From an uncultured Campylobacter sp. (lineage in GTDB: Bacteria; Campylobacterota; Campylobacteria; Campylobacterales; Campylobacteraceae), in NCBI RefSeq assembly GCF_937981295.1, contig NZ_CALJPC010000071.1, positions 129,033 through 193,032 on the forward strand: a stretch of 64,000 nucleotides of DNA, in the 5' to 3' direction. Positions 35,508-44,682 of this stretch are shown here, piece by piece. Position numbers and translations under genes: made by a program. Below the pieces are notes generated by a model. The model was not told the DNA's origin, searched no databases, and saw only the letters and a list, made by a program, of their open reading frames with translations. The first letter of the stretch is position 1; every line of letters starts with the position of its first letter.

Positions 35508-36215
35508 TTAAACCTTAGAAATTTCGGCTAGTTCGAAATTATAGCCGCTAAAGCCCCGTCCGCCCGAGCCTAGAAGTGCGATCGCGCCATTTATCCACCC
35601 CTCTTGGATAAATTCTTTTTCCAAATTTAAATGCGGCGTTTTGATGCGGACGCGATCGCCGTATTTGATCTTTGCGACCATACTAAAATACACTCCGCCG
35701 ACGAGCCGATCATCCGCATCGTGTTTGAAAACCACGGCGCCGTCGAAGTTCATAGGCTCTTTAAGCGGGCTTAAATTTACCGCATGCGGTGCGGCCAGCT
35801 CCACTTGCTCGCCGCGTAAGCTTAAAATTTTAACTCCGAATTCTGCCGCTATGAGAGATAGAAAGACTTTGATATTTTCGGCATCGGGATGAGTTTTAAT
35901 AAGCGCATCGTCGATCAAAAGCGCGTCGCAGCCTCCCCGTAAAAACTCGCAAATCTGCTCGATCTCCTCCTCGCCCACGTTGCTTTCGCCGTTTAGATAC
36001 TCCAGATCCAGCTCCGCGAAATATGGCTCGTCGCAAAAGCTCGCGCAGATTAGCGCCAGCACGAAGTTTTGCGCGCCGATCTCGCATTTAATCAGCTCAC
36101 TTTCTAAATACGGATCTTGCAACGGAGATACGCTTAAAATTTTAGCGTGTTTAAAACCTTCCGTAAGCCCTGGACTTTGCAGTCTAAGTAGCGGCGCAAA
36201 ATTTAAAATTTTCAT
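35508..36215 (-). CDS. Campylobacter Complex I protein replacing NuoF (Cj1574-like)
   Basis: A 235-residue protein in the place of nuoF. It has no FMN or NADH site and no [4Fe-4S] motif of NuoF. In C. jejuni the equivalent pair (cj1574c, cj1575c) replaces nuoE and nuoF, and the complex is reported to take electrons from flavodoxin rather than NADH. The ATG at 36215 is preceded by GGGGAGA and overlaps the preceding gene by four bases. The C-terminal half (KTPHLNLEKEFIQEGW) resembles a small beta domain; function is inferred from position. Confidence 0.75.
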   Translation of the reverse strand: MKILNFAPLLRLQSPGLTEGFKHAKILSVSPLQDPYLESELIKCEIGAQNFVLALICASFCDEPYFAELDLEYLNGESNVGEEEIEQICEFLRGGCDALLIDDALIKTHPDAENIKVFLSLIAAEFGVKILSLRGEQVELAAPHAVNLSPLKEPMNFDGAVVFKHDADDRLVGGVYFSMVAKIKYGDRVRIKTPHLNLEKEFIQEGWINGAIALLGSGGRGFSGYNFELAEISKV

Positions 36216-36442
36216 ATTCTCCCCTTTTTTGCGACTATCATCCAATCGACCTGGTTATATCGGATGGAATTTAATAGCGTGGAATTTAGCCCCTCCACCA
36301 GATCTGCGCTTTTTTGAACCGCGCTGAAATCGCCCATCTCAAACATAAAGATCATCGTCTCGCCGTGAGCGGAATTTTTTAAAATTTCGCCCATGCGGTT
36401 TAAAAATTTATCGCCCAGATGCCTTAAATCATATCGCTTCAT
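36212..36442 (-). CDS. Small Campylobacter Complex I protein replacing NuoE (Cj1575-like)
   Basis: A 76-residue protein directly after nuoD and overlapping both neighbours by four bases. It lacks the [2Fe-2S] cysteines of NuoE; no cysteine is present. It corresponds by position and size to C. jejuni cj1575c. Its biochemical role is not visible in the sequence beyond an alpha/beta fold with a short helical start (KRYDLRHLGDKFLNRM). Confidence 0.75.
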   Translation of the reverse strand: MKRYDLRHLGDKFLNRMGEILKNSAHGETMIFMFEMGDFSAVQKSADLVEGLNSTLLNSIRYNQVDWMIVAKKGRI

Positions 36443-37665
36443 CGATCCACCTCGCCTAAGATAATATTAGTGCTGCCGATGATCGCCGCGGCGTCGGCAA
36501 GATACTGCCCCGGTAAAATTTCCTCATAGACCGCGCAATGCCAAAAGCTCGGCGTGCGGATCTTAAGGCGGTACGGGCGGCTTTCGCCCATCGAGCGGAT
36601 ATAAAATCCAAGCTCGCCCTTAGGACTCTCGCTCGCGGCGTAAATTTCGCCTACCGGCGGGCGTAAGCCCTGAGTGACTAGCACGAAATGCTGCATCAGC
36701 GAGTAGTTTTGCGTCATGATCTGCTCTTTGCTAGGATTTACGTAAGCGGGGTCGATCGCTAAAATTTGCGGATCGCTCAGCGGATAGTGCTTCGCGCACT
36801 GGCGCAAAATTTTAAGACTCTCGCGCATCTCCGCCATATAGCATTTATAACGCGCGTAGCAGTCGCCCTCGCTCGCATACGGCACGTCGAAATCAAGCTC
36901 GTCGTAGATGAGATAGGGCTCTTCCTTGCGGATATCCCACGCATGCCCGCTAGCGCGCAGCGTTACTCCGCTACAGCCGCAGCTAAGGGCATCTTCGTGC
37001 GAGATCACGCCCACGCCCTCGGTTCGCATTAGCCAAATTCTATTCGTATCGAGCATATCTTCAAATTCTTTAATGTCGCTCGGGAACTCGTCGCAAAATT
37101 TCAACATCTCTTCTAACCAGCCGTTAGGCAGATCCAAAAAGACGCCGCCGATTTTGACGTTATTGTGCGTAAGGCGCGCGCCGCAGTATTTCTCTATGAG
37201 ATCAAGTATGTATTCGCGCGAACGAAAGCAGTAGAGAAACACCGTCATCGCGCCGATATCAAGCGCGTGCGTACCCAAAAACAGAAGGTGCGAGCTGATG
37301 CGATTAAGCTCCAATAGGATCGTGCGGATGATCTGCGCGCGACGCGGCACTTCGATGCCGCAGAGCTTCTCGACCGCAGCGCAAAAGCCGTAGTTGTTCG
37401 AGCCCGATGCGACGTAATCGACGCGGTCCGTTACGGGAACAAATTCTGCGTAGATCATATTTTCGGCCATCTTTTCGATGCCTCGGTGCATATAGCCCAC
37501 GCCGGGGCGGGCTCGCACGATGCGCTCGCCGTCAAGCTCCAGCACTAGCTTTAGCTGACCGTGCGCGCTTGGGTGCTGCGGGCCGAAATTTAAGATCATA
37601 TTCGCGCCATCGCGCTCGTACTCGATGTTTTCGAAAAACGGTCTTAGCTTGCTTGGATTTTGCAT
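36439..37665 (-). CDS. nuoD: NADH-quinone oxidoreductase subunit D
   Basis: 49-kDa-type subunit of Complex I, 408 residues, forming the quinone pocket with NuoB. The family stretches NFGPQHPSAHGQLKLVLELDG, GYMHRGIEKMAE, YAEFVPVTDRVDY and the C-terminal IIGSTNIILGEVDR are intact. The stop codon is followed within four bases by the NuoE-replacement gene, and the start abuts nuoC. Confidence 0.95.
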   Translation of the reverse strand: MQNPSKLRPFFENIEYERDGANMILNFGPQHPSAHGQLKLVLELDGERIVRARPGVGYMHRGIEKMAENMIYAEFVPVTDRVDYVASGSNNYGFCAAVEKLCGIEVPRRAQIIRTILLELNRISSHLLFLGTHALDIGAMTVFLYCFRSREYILDLIEKYCGARLTHNNVKIGGVFLDLPNGWLEEMLKFCDEFPSDIKEFEDMLDTNRIWLMRTEGVGVISHEDALSCGCSGVTLRASGHAWDIRKEEPYLIYDELDFDVPYASEGDCYARYKCYMAEMRESLKILRQCAKHYPLSDPQILAIDPAYVNPSKEQIMTQNYSLMQHFVLVTQGLRPPVGEIYAASESPKGELGFYIRSMGESRPYRLKIRTPSFWHCAVYEEILPGQYLADAAAIIGSTNIILGEVDR

Positions 37666-38453
37666 TATTTTCTCTTTGTAATGATCTTGTAAATTCCGCG
37701 TTTAGCGCGTTTTACGAAGCGCACGCCGCCCTCTTCTTGGTATTCTTGTAAAATTTTCTCTTGCGGGCGCGGCTCGCCTTTAGCGCCCTCGTGATAGAGC
37801 CGCGCGAAGTTAAAGGTATCCTTTTCATCTACGAATGCGGAATTTCGGTTTTCTTCGCCGATCCGCTCGCGCGCGCCGACCCCAAAAATTTTATCCACCT
37901 CGTACCACTTGGCAAAATCGTCTCCTTGCAGCGGATAGGACTTCAAAAGCGGGTGTCCGAACCAATCATCGGGCATTATTAGGCGCGCCAAATTTGGATG
38001 ATTTTCAATCCAAACGCCCATCATATCGTATAGTTCGCGCTCCGCCCAGTTCGCGCTTTTGTAGATGCCCGCAGCGCTTTGCAAAAAGCTCTCATTCGGC
38101 ACGAAGCACTTTAGCCGCGCGCGGCGCGCCCTTTTGATGTCCAAAAGCTGATAAAAAACCTCGATGCCGCCGCGAGCCTCGGTAAAATCTACGCCGCTTA
38201 GCTCGCATAAAATTTCATATCCGGCACTCTTAAGCGCGCGTAGCGCCGCTAAATTTTGCGTAGGCTCTACGTAGAGCACGAGGGCGCTAAATTCCACATA
38301 TGAGTTTAAAATTTGGATGCCTTCAAGCGCGTCCAGATCGTCTTTGAAATCGCTTTTGGCTACCTCCACCTTCGGCGTTTCTTCGGGGATGAAAAATCTG
38401 TCTTTGTAGTAATTCTTTTTACTCTGATCGCCTTTGGGATTAAATTTTCTCAT
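37665..38453 (-). CDS. nuoC: NADH-quinone oxidoreductase subunit C
   Basis: 30-kDa-type subunit, 262 residues. It carries the conserved NWAERELYDMMGVWIENHPNL and LIMPDDWFGHPLLKSYPL segments. The ATG at 38453 overlaps the nuoB TGA by one base, so I use it rather than an upstream start inside nuoB. A short N-terminal extension precedes the domain. It ends exactly at nuoD. Confidence 0.93.
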   Translation of the reverse strand: MRKFNPKGDQSKKNYYKDRFFIPEETPKVEVAKSDFKDDLDALEGIQILNSYVEFSALVLYVEPTQNLAALRALKSAGYEILCELSGVDFTEARGGIEVFYQLLDIKRARRARLKCFVPNESFLQSAAGIYKSANWAERELYDMMGVWIENHPNLARLIMPDDWFGHPLLKSYPLQGDDFAKWYEVDKIFGVGARERIGEENRNSAFVDEKDTFNFARLYHEGAKGEPRPQEKILQEYQEEGGVRFVKRAKRGIYKIITKRK

Positions 38454-38962
38454 CAGATCAGCCTTTTTGCCTTTTGTGCACGGCGCGGCGTTTGGGTGCG
38501 GATCTTTTTTTGCAGCACCATCAGCGCAAACTGCAGCGTCTCGGGACGAGGCGCACATCCGGGTAGATAAATATCCACAGGCACTATGCGGTCGCAGCCC
38601 TGCACCGTTGCATAGGTATTAAACATCCCTCCGGTATTGGCGCAACTACCCATACTGATGACCCATTTGGGCTCGGGCATCGCGTCGTATAGGCGGCGCG
38701 TAAACTCGGCGTGCTTTTTGCTAAGCGTGCCTGCGATTATCATTACATCCGATTGCTTGGCGCTTGCGCGAAATATCGTGCCGAAGCGGTCGAAGTCAAA
38801 TCTGCCCGCGCCCGCCGCCATCATCTCGATCGCACAGCACGCAAGCCCGTACGTCATCGCCCACAAAGAGTTGCTCCTGCCCCACGCAATCAGCTTATCA
38901 ACGGTGGTGAGAACTACGGGAAGCCCGTTTTCGCGCGCGTAGTTTATCTTATGCTCTGCCAA
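38453..38962 (-). CDS. nuoB: NADH-quinone oxidoreductase subunit B
   Basis: Holds the terminal N2 [4Fe-4S] cluster, 169 residues. The tandem cysteines in LACCAIEMMAAGAGRFDFDR, the third in GSCANTGGMF and the fourth in LPGCAPRPE are present. It overlaps nuoA by 19 bases and nuoC by one base. Confidence 0.95.
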   Translation of the reverse strand: MAEHKINYARENGLPVVLTTVDKLIAWGRSNSLWAMTYGLACCAIEMMAAGAGRFDFDRFGTIFRASAKQSDVMIIAGTLSKKHAEFTRRLYDAMPEPKWVISMGSCANTGGMFNTYATVQGCDRIVPVDIYLPGCAPRPETLQFALMVLQKKIRTQTPRRAQKAKRLI

Positions 38963-39333
38963 TTTAGCGCTCCTTTTTTCCAGGCGTAGATGAAACCGAT
39001 GCCTAATAATACGATGAAAAACGCCATCTCCACGAGCCCGAACACGCCTAAAATTTTAAAATTTACCGCCCACGGAAACATAAAGATAATCTCGACGTCA
39101 AAAAGTATGAAAAGCACGGCTATCAAAAAAAAGTGGGAGTTCATTCGGTTGGGCTGTTTGACGGCCTCGGGGCCGCTTTCGTAAATTTCGCCCTTTAGCC
39201 GCTCGTCGCACTTGTCTGCCAAACGCGAGCCCACCAAAGAGGATAATTTAACGATGAGCGAAAAGACGCAAAAAGCCAGGATTAGCATTACAAATATTCC
39301 GAAATATGGGCTTTGCAGCGGAATTCTAGACAT
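38944..39333 (-). CDS. nuoA: NADH-quinone oxidoreductase subunit A
   Basis: First gene of the nuo operon; three-helix membrane subunit of 129 residues. The loop YESGPEAVKQPNRMNSHFFL and the helix ILFDVEIIFMFPWA with its acidic residues are conserved. The ribosome site is GAGGCGA. A TACAAT -10 lies 31 bases upstream. Confidence 0.94.
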   Translation of the reverse strand: MSRIPLQSPYFGIFVMLILAFCVFSLIVKLSSLVGSRLADKCDERLKGEIYESGPEAVKQPNRMNSHFFLIAVLFILFDVEIIFMFPWAVNFKILGVFGLVEMAFFIVLLGIGFIYAWKKGALNWQSIR

Positions 39334-39363
39334 TTTTCGCCTCGGTTTTAAAATTTAATGCGG

Positions 39364-39369
39364 ATTGTA
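39364..39369 (-). promoter_or_regulatory. Candidate -10 element of the nuo operon
   Basis: TACAAT on the minus strand, 31 bases upstream of the nuoA ATG; the -35 region is AT-rich but not consensus, as is common in campylobacters. Confidence 0.4.
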
Positions 39370-39474
39370 ACGAAGTATTGATTTAATAAAGCTTAGCGCG
39401 CGCCACTAAATTCGCTTTTAAAATTAAAATTTATATACCTCGCCCGTGCGATTTAGTGGGGATTAAGGCGCGTG

Positions 39475-39483
39475 TGGTAAAAT
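39475..39483 (+). promoter_or_regulatory. Extended -10 promoter of the phosphate transporter
   Basis: TGG-TAAAAT is an extended -10 of the TGn type, 24 bases before the ATG, with the ribosome site AAGGGAG between them. Confidence 0.45.
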
Positions 39484-39506
39484 TTCGCGGATTTTAAGGG
39501 AGAGCT

Positions 39507-41069
39507 ATGAAATCTAGCAAGATAAGTCTCATTTTCTACGGCATATTCTGCGGCGTAACAATCTATTTTCTTATCTGGGGATTCGGTTTTATAGGAAGCG
39601 GCGATAAAATGCTATTTTTAGTTTCGGTATTTTTGGGCATCTTTATGGCCTTTAATATCGGCGGAAACGACGTGGCAAATTCCTTCGGCACCAGCGTCGG
39701 AAGCGGCACTCTTAGCATCGCGCAAGCCCTTTGTATCGCGGCGGTATTTGAAGCAAGCGGCGCGGTAATCGCAGGCGGCGAAGTAACTTCGACGATCCGC
39801 AGCGGCATAATCGATCTTAGCAAAATAGACGTGCATCCTAGAGATTTTATCTACGTAATGATGAGCGCGCTTTTTGCGGCGGGGGCATGGTTGCTTTTTG
39901 CCAGCAGAAAGGGTTTGCCCGTATCCACTACTCATGCGATCATAGGCGGTATCGTGGGCTCGGGACTTACGCTAGGCGCCCTGCTTAATACCGCAGAGAC
40001 TTCCGCATTGTGGCTCGTGCAATGGGATAAGATCGGCAAAATAGCGATCTCTTGGGTGCTCTCGCCAATTTTGGGCGGAGTGATCTCCTTTGGAATTTTC
40101 TGGCTAATTAAGCATTACATTTTGGATTACAACCGCTACGCTCAAATAAAGATCGACCGCATAAAGCGCGAAAAAAAATCTCTCCGCAAGCTGCATAAAA
40201 AGACCTTCGAGACTCTGGACGACATCCAAAAGATCGCCTATGCAGAGGCGCTAAATCACGATATTTACGCGATGCGCGATCCAGATTTTGACCCAAGCGA
40301 GCTGGATAGCGAGTACTATAAAAAGGTGATCGAGCTTGACGCTAAAAAAGAGAAGCTCAAATCCCACAAGGCCCTAGAGTACGGAATCCCTGCCGTAGCC
40401 GGTATCGGAGCCTTCGTAATCTCGGCGATGCTGATATTTAAGGGGCTGCATAATCTAAATTTCGGGCTTACGAATTTTTACAACTACCTCATCATCGGTA
40501 TGTCGACGCTAATTACCTGGCTTTTGATGTTTATTTTTGCTAAAACCCTGCGCCGCTCAAATTTAAACAAATCCGCGTTTTTGATGTTTAGCTGGCTGCA
40601 AGTGCTCACCGCTAGCGGCTTTGCGTTTTCGCATGGCAGCAACGACATTGCAAACGCCGTGGGTCCGTTCGCCGCCATCATCGATACGATGGCTACGAAT
40701 AGTATCAATCCCTCCACTCCCGTGCCGCAGCAGATTATGATAATGTTCGCAGTAGCCCTCATAGCGGGGCTTTGGTTCATAGGCAAAGAGGTGATCGCCA
40801 CCGTAGGCACCAATCTTACAAAAATCCACCCGGCCTCGGGCTTTAGCGCCGAGCTCGCAAGCGCCGTCGTCGTCATGGCGGCATCGGTGCTGGGGCTGCC
40901 GATCTCCTCGACTCACGTGCTAATCGGCGCGATTTTGGGTATCGGCTTGGTAAATCACAGCACGAACTGGTCCTTGATGAAGCCGATCGGGCTAGCGTGG
41001 ATCATTACCCTGCCCGTCTCGGCGCTGCTTTCGGCGTTTGCATTCGTGCTTTTGCGCCACGTATTTTAG
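39507..41069 (+). CDS. Inorganic phosphate transporter, PiT/PHO4 family
   Basis: Integral membrane phosphate permease, 520 residues. The duplicated PHO4 signatures GGNDVANSFGTSVGSGTL near the start and SHGSNDIANAVGPFAA near the end are both present, along with STTHAIIGGIVG and SSTHVLIGAILG. A hydrophilic cytoplasmic loop (about 200-290) separates two membrane halves. It probably moves phosphate with protons or sodium. It stands alone, divergent from nuo, with its own promoter. The C. jejuni counterpart is cj1194. Confidence 0.9.
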   Translation: MKSSKISLIFYGIFCGVTIYFLIWGFGFIGSGDKMLFLVSVFLGIFMAFNIGGNDVANSFGTSVGSGTLSIAQALCIAAVFEASGAVIAGGEVTSTIRSGIIDLSKIDVHPRDFIYVMMSALFAAGAWLLFASRKGLPVSTTHAIIGGIVGSGLTLGALLNTAETSALWLVQWDKIGKIAISWVLSPILGGVISFGIFWLIKHYILDYNRYAQIKIDRIKREKKSLRKLHKKTFETLDDIQKIAYAEALNHDIYAMRDPDFDPSELDSEYYKKVIELDAKKEKLKSHKALEYGIPAVAGIGAFVISAMLIFKGLHNLNFGLTNFYNYLIIGMSTLITWLLMFIFAKTLRRSNLNKSAFLMFSWLQVLTASGFAFSHGSNDIANAVGPFAAIIDTMATNSINPSTPVPQQIMIMFAVALIAGLWFIGKEVIATVGTNLTKIHPASGFSAELASAVVVMAASVLGLPISSTHVLIGAILGIGLVNHSTNWSLMKPIGLAWIITLPVSALLSAFAFVLLRHVF

Positions 41070-41289
41070 GCTAAATTTAAAAATCCGCTCCCCTGAATTT
41101 TAAAATTTCGTAAAATTCTACGCAGGCTAAATTTTAAAATTTTATGGCGCCGAAGCGAGTAAATTTTGCAGCTCCTCTTGCGGCGAATCACAGCGCAAAA
41201 CTCGCTTCCAGCGGCACAGATTCGCCCGCATGCCCTGTAAAATTTAATAAAATTTTCGCTACAATCGCGCTTTTAAATTTAGGAAAGCT

Positions 41290-42048
41290 ATGAGTAAATT
41301 TGAAATTTTCAGATCCACCCTCGCCGTGATGATGGGCTACGTGCCGCTGGGGCTGGCGTTTGGTATCTACGGCATCAGCCAAGATCTGCCCGTCTGGGCG
41401 CTGGCGCTAACCTCACTGCTAATCTACGCAGGCAGCGTGGAGTTCGTGCTGATCGCCTTCATCGTAACTCACGCCTCGCTCGTAGATACCTTCGTCGTGG
41501 CGTTTTTGCTAAATTTTCGCCATTTTTTCTATACGATGTCGCTGCTGGACGAGCTGCGCTTCGTGCGTCATAAAATTTACGCCGTGTATGCCCTTACGGA
41601 CGAAACCTTTGCGCTGCTAAAAGCGCGCGCTTTTTTGCGCCCCGAGGAGCTTAGCGGCGAGCGACCCGTAACGCCGCAAAGACCAAACGAGCTTGATCTG
41701 CTCTATAATCTGACCGCGGTTTTAAATCAATCCTACTGGGTTGCGGGCGTCGTTGCAGGGGCTGTTTTGGGAGCAAGCTTAAAGCTCGATTTTAGCGGGG
41801 TCGAGTTTAGCCTGACGGCGCTTTTTGCGATGCTAACCTATGAGGTTTTTAAAGCGAACCCGCAATACAAAGTGCTATTTCTGGGCTTTGGCTGCGCGTT
41901 TGCGGGGCTTTTTGTCTTTCCTGCAAAATACTTTTTATTCGGCACCCTAATTTTCGGCACTGCGGTACTGCTGCTCTTTCGTAAATATTTCGAGCGACCT
42001 TCGCACACGGGACGCAGGCTGCGAAAATTCTTAAAAAGGAGCAGGTAG
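41290..42048 (+). CDS. azlC: AzlC family branched-chain amino acid exporter, large subunit
   Basis: Membrane protein of 252 residues with the AzlC core (MGYVPLGLAFGIYGIS, LLIYAGSVEFVLIAF, LNFRHFFYTMSLLDEL). AzlC pairs with the small AzlD to export branched-chain amino acids or related compounds. AGGAAA precedes the ATG and TACAAT lies upstream. It overlaps azlD by one base. Confidence 0.9.
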   Translation: MSKFEIFRSTLAVMMGYVPLGLAFGIYGISQDLPVWALALTSLLIYAGSVEFVLIAFIVTHASLVDTFVVAFLLNFRHFFYTMSLLDELRFVRHKIYAVYALTDETFALLKARAFLRPEELSGERPVTPQRPNELDLLYNLTAVLNQSYWVAGVVAGAVLGASLKLDFSGVEFSLTALFAMLTYEVFKANPQYKVLFLGFGCAFAGLFVFPAKYFLFGTLIFGTAVLLLFRKYFERPSHTGRRLRKFLKRSR

Positions 42049-42395
42049 TGGAAATTTTACCCTATATCTTTCTGGCCTCGCTCGCTACGATTTTGACGCG
42101 ATTTTTGCCGCTGCTGCTTTTTAAGAAAAAGACCGCGAGTCCAAATCTGGCGTATTTGCAAAAAAACTCCGGACTTTTGATAATGGTCGTTTTGACGATT
42201 TATGCACTTAAAACTATGCTGCCTAGCTTTTCGGGCGAGCGGGCTTTTAGCGCGGACGCGCTGCAAACGGCGGCGCTGCTACTTTGCCTGATTATGGCTT
42301 TTTGCATGCATGCTAAATTTCGCAATTCGCTCGTGACGATAACGCTTCCTACGCTAATATATATGGCGGTGCTACGCTTTTTATTGAATTCTTGA
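42048..42395 (+). CDS. azlD: AzlD family small membrane partner
   Basis: A 115-residue protein with four short helices, including the family segment LATILTRFLPLLLFKKK. Its GTG start lies on the last base of azlC, so the two subunits are translated together. It is required with AzlC for branched-chain amino acid efflux in characterised systems. Confidence 0.88.
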   Translation: MEILPYIFLASLATILTRFLPLLLFKKKTASPNLAYLQKNSGLLIMVVLTIYALKTMLPSFSGERAFSADALQTAALLLCLIMAFCMHAKFRNSLVTITLPTLIYMAVLRFLLNS

Positions 42396-42464
42396 TAAAT
42401 TTATAAGTTAGTTTTCGATAAACTTCAAAAATTAATTTTTAAGTTTAAAAAAGGCTAAAGTTTT

Positions 42465-43817
42465 ATGAATTTTATCAGTCAAATGGTGCATAGCTTCGCT
42501 AAAAAATACGCTGCCGAAACTATGCAAAAATCTCTATATAATTCCCTTAGAATCGACATCACGCAGGAAAATATCGCTAAAATTCCAAACCCAGATAAAA
42601 AATATATGCTCTACATGCACGTACCCTTTTGTCACACGTTTTGCCCGTACTGCTCCTTTCACAAATACGCCTACGAGCGCGGTGCGTGCAAGGCGTATTT
42701 CAGCGCGCTACGCACCGAAATGCAGCGCACGAAAGACGCAGGCTACGACTTTGAGACGCTTTATGTAGGCGGCGGCACAACGCTCATCGACGAAGATGAG
42801 CTAGTGCGCACGCTGGAGCTTGCAAAGTCGCTTTTTAGCATTAAAGAGGTTTCATGCGAGAGCGATCCCAACCACATCGAGCCTGAGAGCTTGCTGCGAT
42901 TTCGCGGGTTAATAGATCGCTTAAGCGTGGGGGTTCAGAGTTTTGACGACGATATTTTACGCAAAGCTTCACGCTACGACAAATTTGGCTCGGGCGAAAT
43001 TTTACAAGAAAAGCTATCTCGAGCGGTCGGAATTTTGCCGATTTTAAGCCTGGATCTGATCTTTAATTTTCCATTTCAAACTCGCGAAATTTTACTTCGC
43101 GACATCGAAGCGGCAAAGGCGGTAAAACCGGAGCAGATCACGCTGTATCCGCTGATGAAATCCCCTTTGATGCGCGATCAAATAGCGCGGAGCCTCGGCG
43201 TTAGCAATGTAGATCACGAAGAGGAATTTTACTCTATCATCTGCAAGGAATTTTCTAGCTGGCACCGCAGCAACGCATGGGCTTTCGCTCGCGAGAAATC
43301 AAACATCAACGACGAGTATGTAGGCACAAACCACGAATACGTAGGCATCGGAAGCGGCGCGTTTAGTTTCTTAGGCGGCAGGCTGCTCGTAAATGCGTTT
43401 AATCTCGAAGACTACGCAAGCAGGGTGCACAAAAACGAAAGTACCGTCATCGCCACCTGCGATTTTAGCAGATCCGAGCGCGCGAAATACCTCTTTTTGA
43501 CCGAGCTTTTTAACGGCGAGATCGATATCGCTAAATTTAACGCTGCAAACGATATAAATTTGCGCCGCGAACTGGGCAGAGAGCTTAGCCTGTTAAGGCT
43601 TGCAGGAGCCGTACGCATCGAGGGCGAGATCATCCGCACGACGGAATTCGGCGCGTATTTGTGCCTTGTTTTGATGAAGGAATTTTACACCGGCATGGAC
43701 AAGGTGCGCGCGGCGTTTCGCGACGACGCCAAGATTAAGCGCGCAAAACAGCTCATCATCATGGACGAAAGCGAATCCGCCGCAACCGGCGCGGCAAAAA
43801 GCGAGATAGCGTCGTAA
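42465..43817 (+). CDS. Radical SAM protein of the HemN/HemW coproporphyrinogen-oxidase family
   Basis: Radical SAM enzyme of 450 residues. The cluster motif is VPFCHTFCPYCSFHKYAY, with CX3CX2C followed by Ser-Phe, which is the HemW/CPO-like pattern rather than the extra-cysteine HemN pattern. YVGGGTTLIDEDEL and RLSVGVQSFDDDILRK follow. It is probably a haem chaperone or a coproporphyrinogen dehydrogenase-like enzyme; C. jejuni has several paralogues and this one resembles cj0363c. It has no operon partner on the right, where the immunity island starts. Confidence 0.8.
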   Translation: MNFISQMVHSFAKKYAAETMQKSLYNSLRIDITQENIAKIPNPDKKYMLYMHVPFCHTFCPYCSFHKYAYERGACKAYFSALRTEMQRTKDAGYDFETLYVGGGTTLIDEDELVRTLELAKSLFSIKEVSCESDPNHIEPESLLRFRGLIDRLSVGVQSFDDDILRKASRYDKFGSGEILQEKLSRAVGILPILSLDLIFNFPFQTREILLRDIEAAKAVKPEQITLYPLMKSPLMRDQIARSLGVSNVDHEEEFYSIICKEFSSWHRSNAWAFAREKSNINDEYVGTNHEYVGIGSGAFSFLGGRLLVNAFNLEDYASRVHKNESTVIATCDFSRSERAKYLFLTELFNGEIDIAKFNAANDINLRRELGRELSLLRLAGAVRIEGEIIRTTEFGAYLCLVLMKEFYTGMDKVRAAFRDDAKIKRAKQLIIMDESESAATGAAKSEIAS

Positions 43818-43932
43818 TTTTGCGCCCGACCGCTTCGGCTAGCGCTTGGACGCACCCGCGACTTGAGCGCAAATACCGTCTGGCATTTAAAACACAAACG
43901 AATCTTTGATTTCAAAATTTAGGAGCGCCGCT

Positions 43933-44286
43933 GTGAAAGGCAGAATGGTCAAACTATTCATTTTATTTCTGTTTTTTGTCCTTGTATTTGAGCTCGTCGG
44001 CAATCTTTTTAACTTCGGCCGCTTCCCCTTTCATAAAAGCTGCGAGCCGTTTATGATGATAAACCGCCATATAACCGGTGATTCAAACGATATGTGCATA
44101 ATGCAGCTTATGGAGCAGGGCAACAAAAGAGATCTTTCGCTATATTACTATAAAACTAAATTTAATCTTGAGAAGCCATTGTCCGAACTGGATGAAAAAG
44201 CTATAAAATTTTTAAATATTCCGAACTCGAAGATAATCACCGTAAATAAAGATGGCTTGGAAAAGAAATTTTTAATAAGCGATTAA
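43933..44286 (+). CDS. Hypothetical membrane-anchored protein
   Basis: I do not recognise this 117-residue protein. GTG at 43933 has AGGAG seven bases upstream and is preferred to an earlier ATG in frame. One N-terminal helix (residues about 5-23) anchors a short extracytoplasmic domain with two cysteines (KSCEPF, DMCIMQ). It is the first of a run of small, low-GC genes and may be an immunity or stress protein by neighbourhood only. Confidence 0.6.
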   Translation: MKGRMVKLFILFLFFVLVFELVGNLFNFGRFPFHKSCEPFMMINRHITGDSNDMCIMQLMEQGNKRDLSLYYYKTKFNLEKPLSELDEKAIKFLNIPNSKIITVNKDGLEKKFLISD

Positions 44287-44377
44287 ATTTAAATAGCAAA
44301 GAAGCCCTGCTTCAATTGCAATATCAAAGCCTAACAAATCGAGAATTTTAAAATTTATAAAATTAAAGGAGGAAACA

Positions 44378-44653
44378 ATGAGTAATCTAAAACTCATACA
44401 AAACTGGTACGCTTCCAAATGCGACGGAGAATGGGAGCATGAATATGGCCTTACGCTAGAAACGGTCGATAATCCCGGTTGGTTGATTAAAATCGATGGC
44501 GAGAGCGGGAAAAAGCCGATCAAAATAAATATCGATAGAGATGACGAGGATTGGTTTTTCATCAATGCCACGGAAAACAAACTCAAAGGAAGTTGCGGAG
44601 CCGAAAATTTAGAGGAATTATTGGAGCATGTAGTAAAATGGCTAACGGATTAA
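44378..44653 (+). CDS. Immunity protein Imm53 family
   Basis: A 91-residue cytoplasmic protein matching Imm53 (PF15580), as recalled: WYASKCDGEWEHEYG, LETVDNPGWLIKIDGE and ENLEELLEHVVKWL are the family pattern. Imm53 proteins are predicted from their gene neighbourhoods to neutralise polymorphic toxins delivered by other cells. AAAGGAGG lies just before the ATG. No toxin gene adjoins it here, so it looks like an orphan immunity gene protecting against neighbours' toxins, which is inference. Confidence 0.82.
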   Translation: MSNLKLIQNWYASKCDGEWEHEYGLTLETVDNPGWLIKIDGESGKKPIKINIDRDDEDWFFINATENKLKGSCGAENLEELLEHVVKWLTD

Positions 44654-44682
44654 AATTTAGCAAGGCAGATAAAGGAGTTTAG

